Source: Puniceicoccales bacterium (GTDB lineage: Bacteria; Verrucomicrobiota; Verrucomicrobiia; Opitutales; JAIRKQ01). Taken from it: 7,082 nucleotides of DNA. The notes under the pieces are model-generated. The model saw nothing but the letters and a program-made list of their open reading frames with translations. It made no database searches and was not told the DNA's origin. A program made the position numbers and the translations under genes. Where the stretch lies: positions 1 through 7,082 of the forward strand of contig JAITRI010000033.1 in assembly GCA_031288455.1 (NCBI GenBank). The letters run 5' to 3'. Positions 6,725 through 7,082 of the stretch are shown one piece after another (position 1 is the stretch's first letter; every line of letters begins with the position of its first letter).

Positions 6725-6752
6725 AGCAGTTGTGAAATTTTGTGAAAAAACT

Positions 6753-6783
6753 AAACAGGACCCACTTGTGGGTCCTGTTTTTT
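6753..6783 (+). terminator. Strong intrinsic terminator after the porin-like gene
   Basis: AAACAGGACCCAC (6753-6765) and GTGGGTCCTGTTT (6768-6780) are perfectly complementary, giving a stem of at least 12 pairs with a tiny loop. The T-run extends to 6783. An A-run at 6745-6750 precedes the stem, so the element could also work on the other strand. It starts 28 bp past the stop codon. Confidence 0.93.
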
Positions 6784-6887
6784 GTTACTCCCATATTCGG
6801 AGAAGTGGACTTTGTCCATGGGGATTGAACGCCTCTGCGCCCGCAGCGCACATATTTTTAATCTTCCGGCGATTTCCGCCACTCCAG

Positions 6888-6922
6888 CGCGAAGCGGCCC
6901 GCATCCGCTTCGCGGATGCGGG
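6888..6922. repeat. Two overlapping, mutually exclusive hairpins
   Basis: CGCGAAGCGG (6888-6897) pairs perfectly with CCGCTTCGCG (6905-6914). CCCGCATCCGC (6898-6908) pairs perfectly with GCGGATGCGGG (6912-6922). The two stems share bases 6905-6908 and 6912-6914, so only one can form at a time. This is the geometry of a two-state RNA switch, but it may also be an internally repeated REP-like element. Confidence 0.75.
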
Positions 6923-6928
6923 GTGGGT

Positions 6929-6947
6929 GCAGGGGCTGTGCCCCTGC
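6929..6947. repeat. GC-rich 8-bp hairpin
   Basis: GCAGGGGC (6929-6936) pairs perfectly with GCCCCTGC (6940-6947) around a TGT loop. It follows the double hairpin by 6 bp and has no T-run. Short GC hairpins of this kind are typical of dispersed intergenic repeats. Confidence 0.65.
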
Positions 6948-6964
6948 CCGCCGGAGGCATAAAC

Positions 6965-7020
6965 AAAAATGCCCGGCGCCGTATTTTTAGGGAAAAGTGC
7001 CTGGCGCCTGTGTTTTTTAG
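6965..7020. repeat. Imperfect tandem direct repeat, two copies of about 27 bp
   Basis: Copy one (6965-6990) and copy two (6993-7020) share an A-run, TGCC, a GGCGCC palindrome, GT and a T-run ending TTTTTAG. They differ by a few substitutions and two single-base insertions. Each copy has an A-run before and a T-run after the GC palindrome. The function is unknown. Confidence 0.7.
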
Positions 7021-7082
7021 TTCCCCGGTGTCTTTGTCTTTGGATCTCCGACGAGTTTATCTTTAGTTTTCGATTTTCGGAG

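Larger units (their letters stand above)
6784..7082. other. Hairpin-rich non-coding tail, no convincing gene
   Basis: I see no believable gene here. Frames that stay open on both strands translate to Pro/Arg/Gly/Ala-rich sequence caused by the GC-rich hairpins and have no ribosome binding site. The stretch holds small stems at 6806-6818 (TGGAC/GTCCA), 6836-6850 (TGCGC/GCGCA) and 6868-6880 (GGCG/CGCC). Large stems lie at 6888-6922 and 6929-6947, a tandem repeat at 6965-7020, and a CTCCGA/TCGGAG inverted pair at 7046-7051 and 7077-7082. It could be a structured RNA or a repetitive intergenic element. Confidence 0.5.

Noticed and set aside
6751..7066. Open frames on both strands across the tail region
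   Set aside because: They translate GC hairpins into Pro/Arg/Gly-rich sequence, one runs through the terminator, and none has a ribosome binding site.
6784..7082. tRNA, integron attC site or CRISPR array in the tail
   Set aside because: The stems do not make a cloverleaf, no attC-type core ends are visible, and the two direct-repeat copies are adjacent with no spacer of repeat length.

Overview
The window (about 7.1 kb, moderate GC) looks like chromosomal DNA of a Gram-negative, peptidoglycan-making bacterium. My best guess is Verrucomicrobiota, perhaps the Opitutae/Puniceicoccales side. The basis is a MurC-MurB fusion inside a dcw-type cluster, plus a small outer-membrane protein with a C-terminal Phe that resembles TorF-type putative porins. 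The taxonomy is inference; no rRNA or other marker is present.

Layout from left to right. Positions 1-253 hold an edge region with a possible partial reading frame running off the left end. A lone plus-strand gene (254-1345) encodes a 363-residue helical protein of no recognised family. It carries two short segments that resemble eukaryotic ubiquitin-pathway motifs. A 222-bp convergent gap follows. Next comes a minus-strand block transcribed from right to left: murG (5765-4680), murC-murB fusion (4687-2528) and ddl (2500-1568). A divergent intergenic region (5766-5917) holds back-to-back promoters and two perfect palindromes. A plus-strand gene for a secreted beta-barrel-like protein (5918-6724) follows, ending in a strong intrinsic terminator. 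The last 300 bp carry no convincing gene but are rich in hairpins and a tandem repeat.

How the genes work together. MurB and MurC make UDP-MurNAc and add its first L-Ala. Ddl makes the D-Ala-D-Ala that MurF later attaches. MurG adds GlcNAc to lipid I to give lipid II. The three genes are therefore one cytoplasmic/inner-membrane peptidoglycan precursor operon. murG and murC overlap by 8 bp, and 27 bp separate murCB from ddl. The block is a fragment of the classical dcw order (murG-murC-murB-ddl): no ftsW lies upstream and no ftsQ/ftsA/ftsZ lies downstream. The divergent porin-like gene could share regulation with the operon through the palindromes between them.

The most unusual items are the ubiquitin-related motifs in the 254-1345 product, the double-palindrome divergent promoter, the two mutually exclusive hairpins at 6888-6922, and a marked excess of the hexamer AAATTT across the window. 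None of these was tested by a database search.
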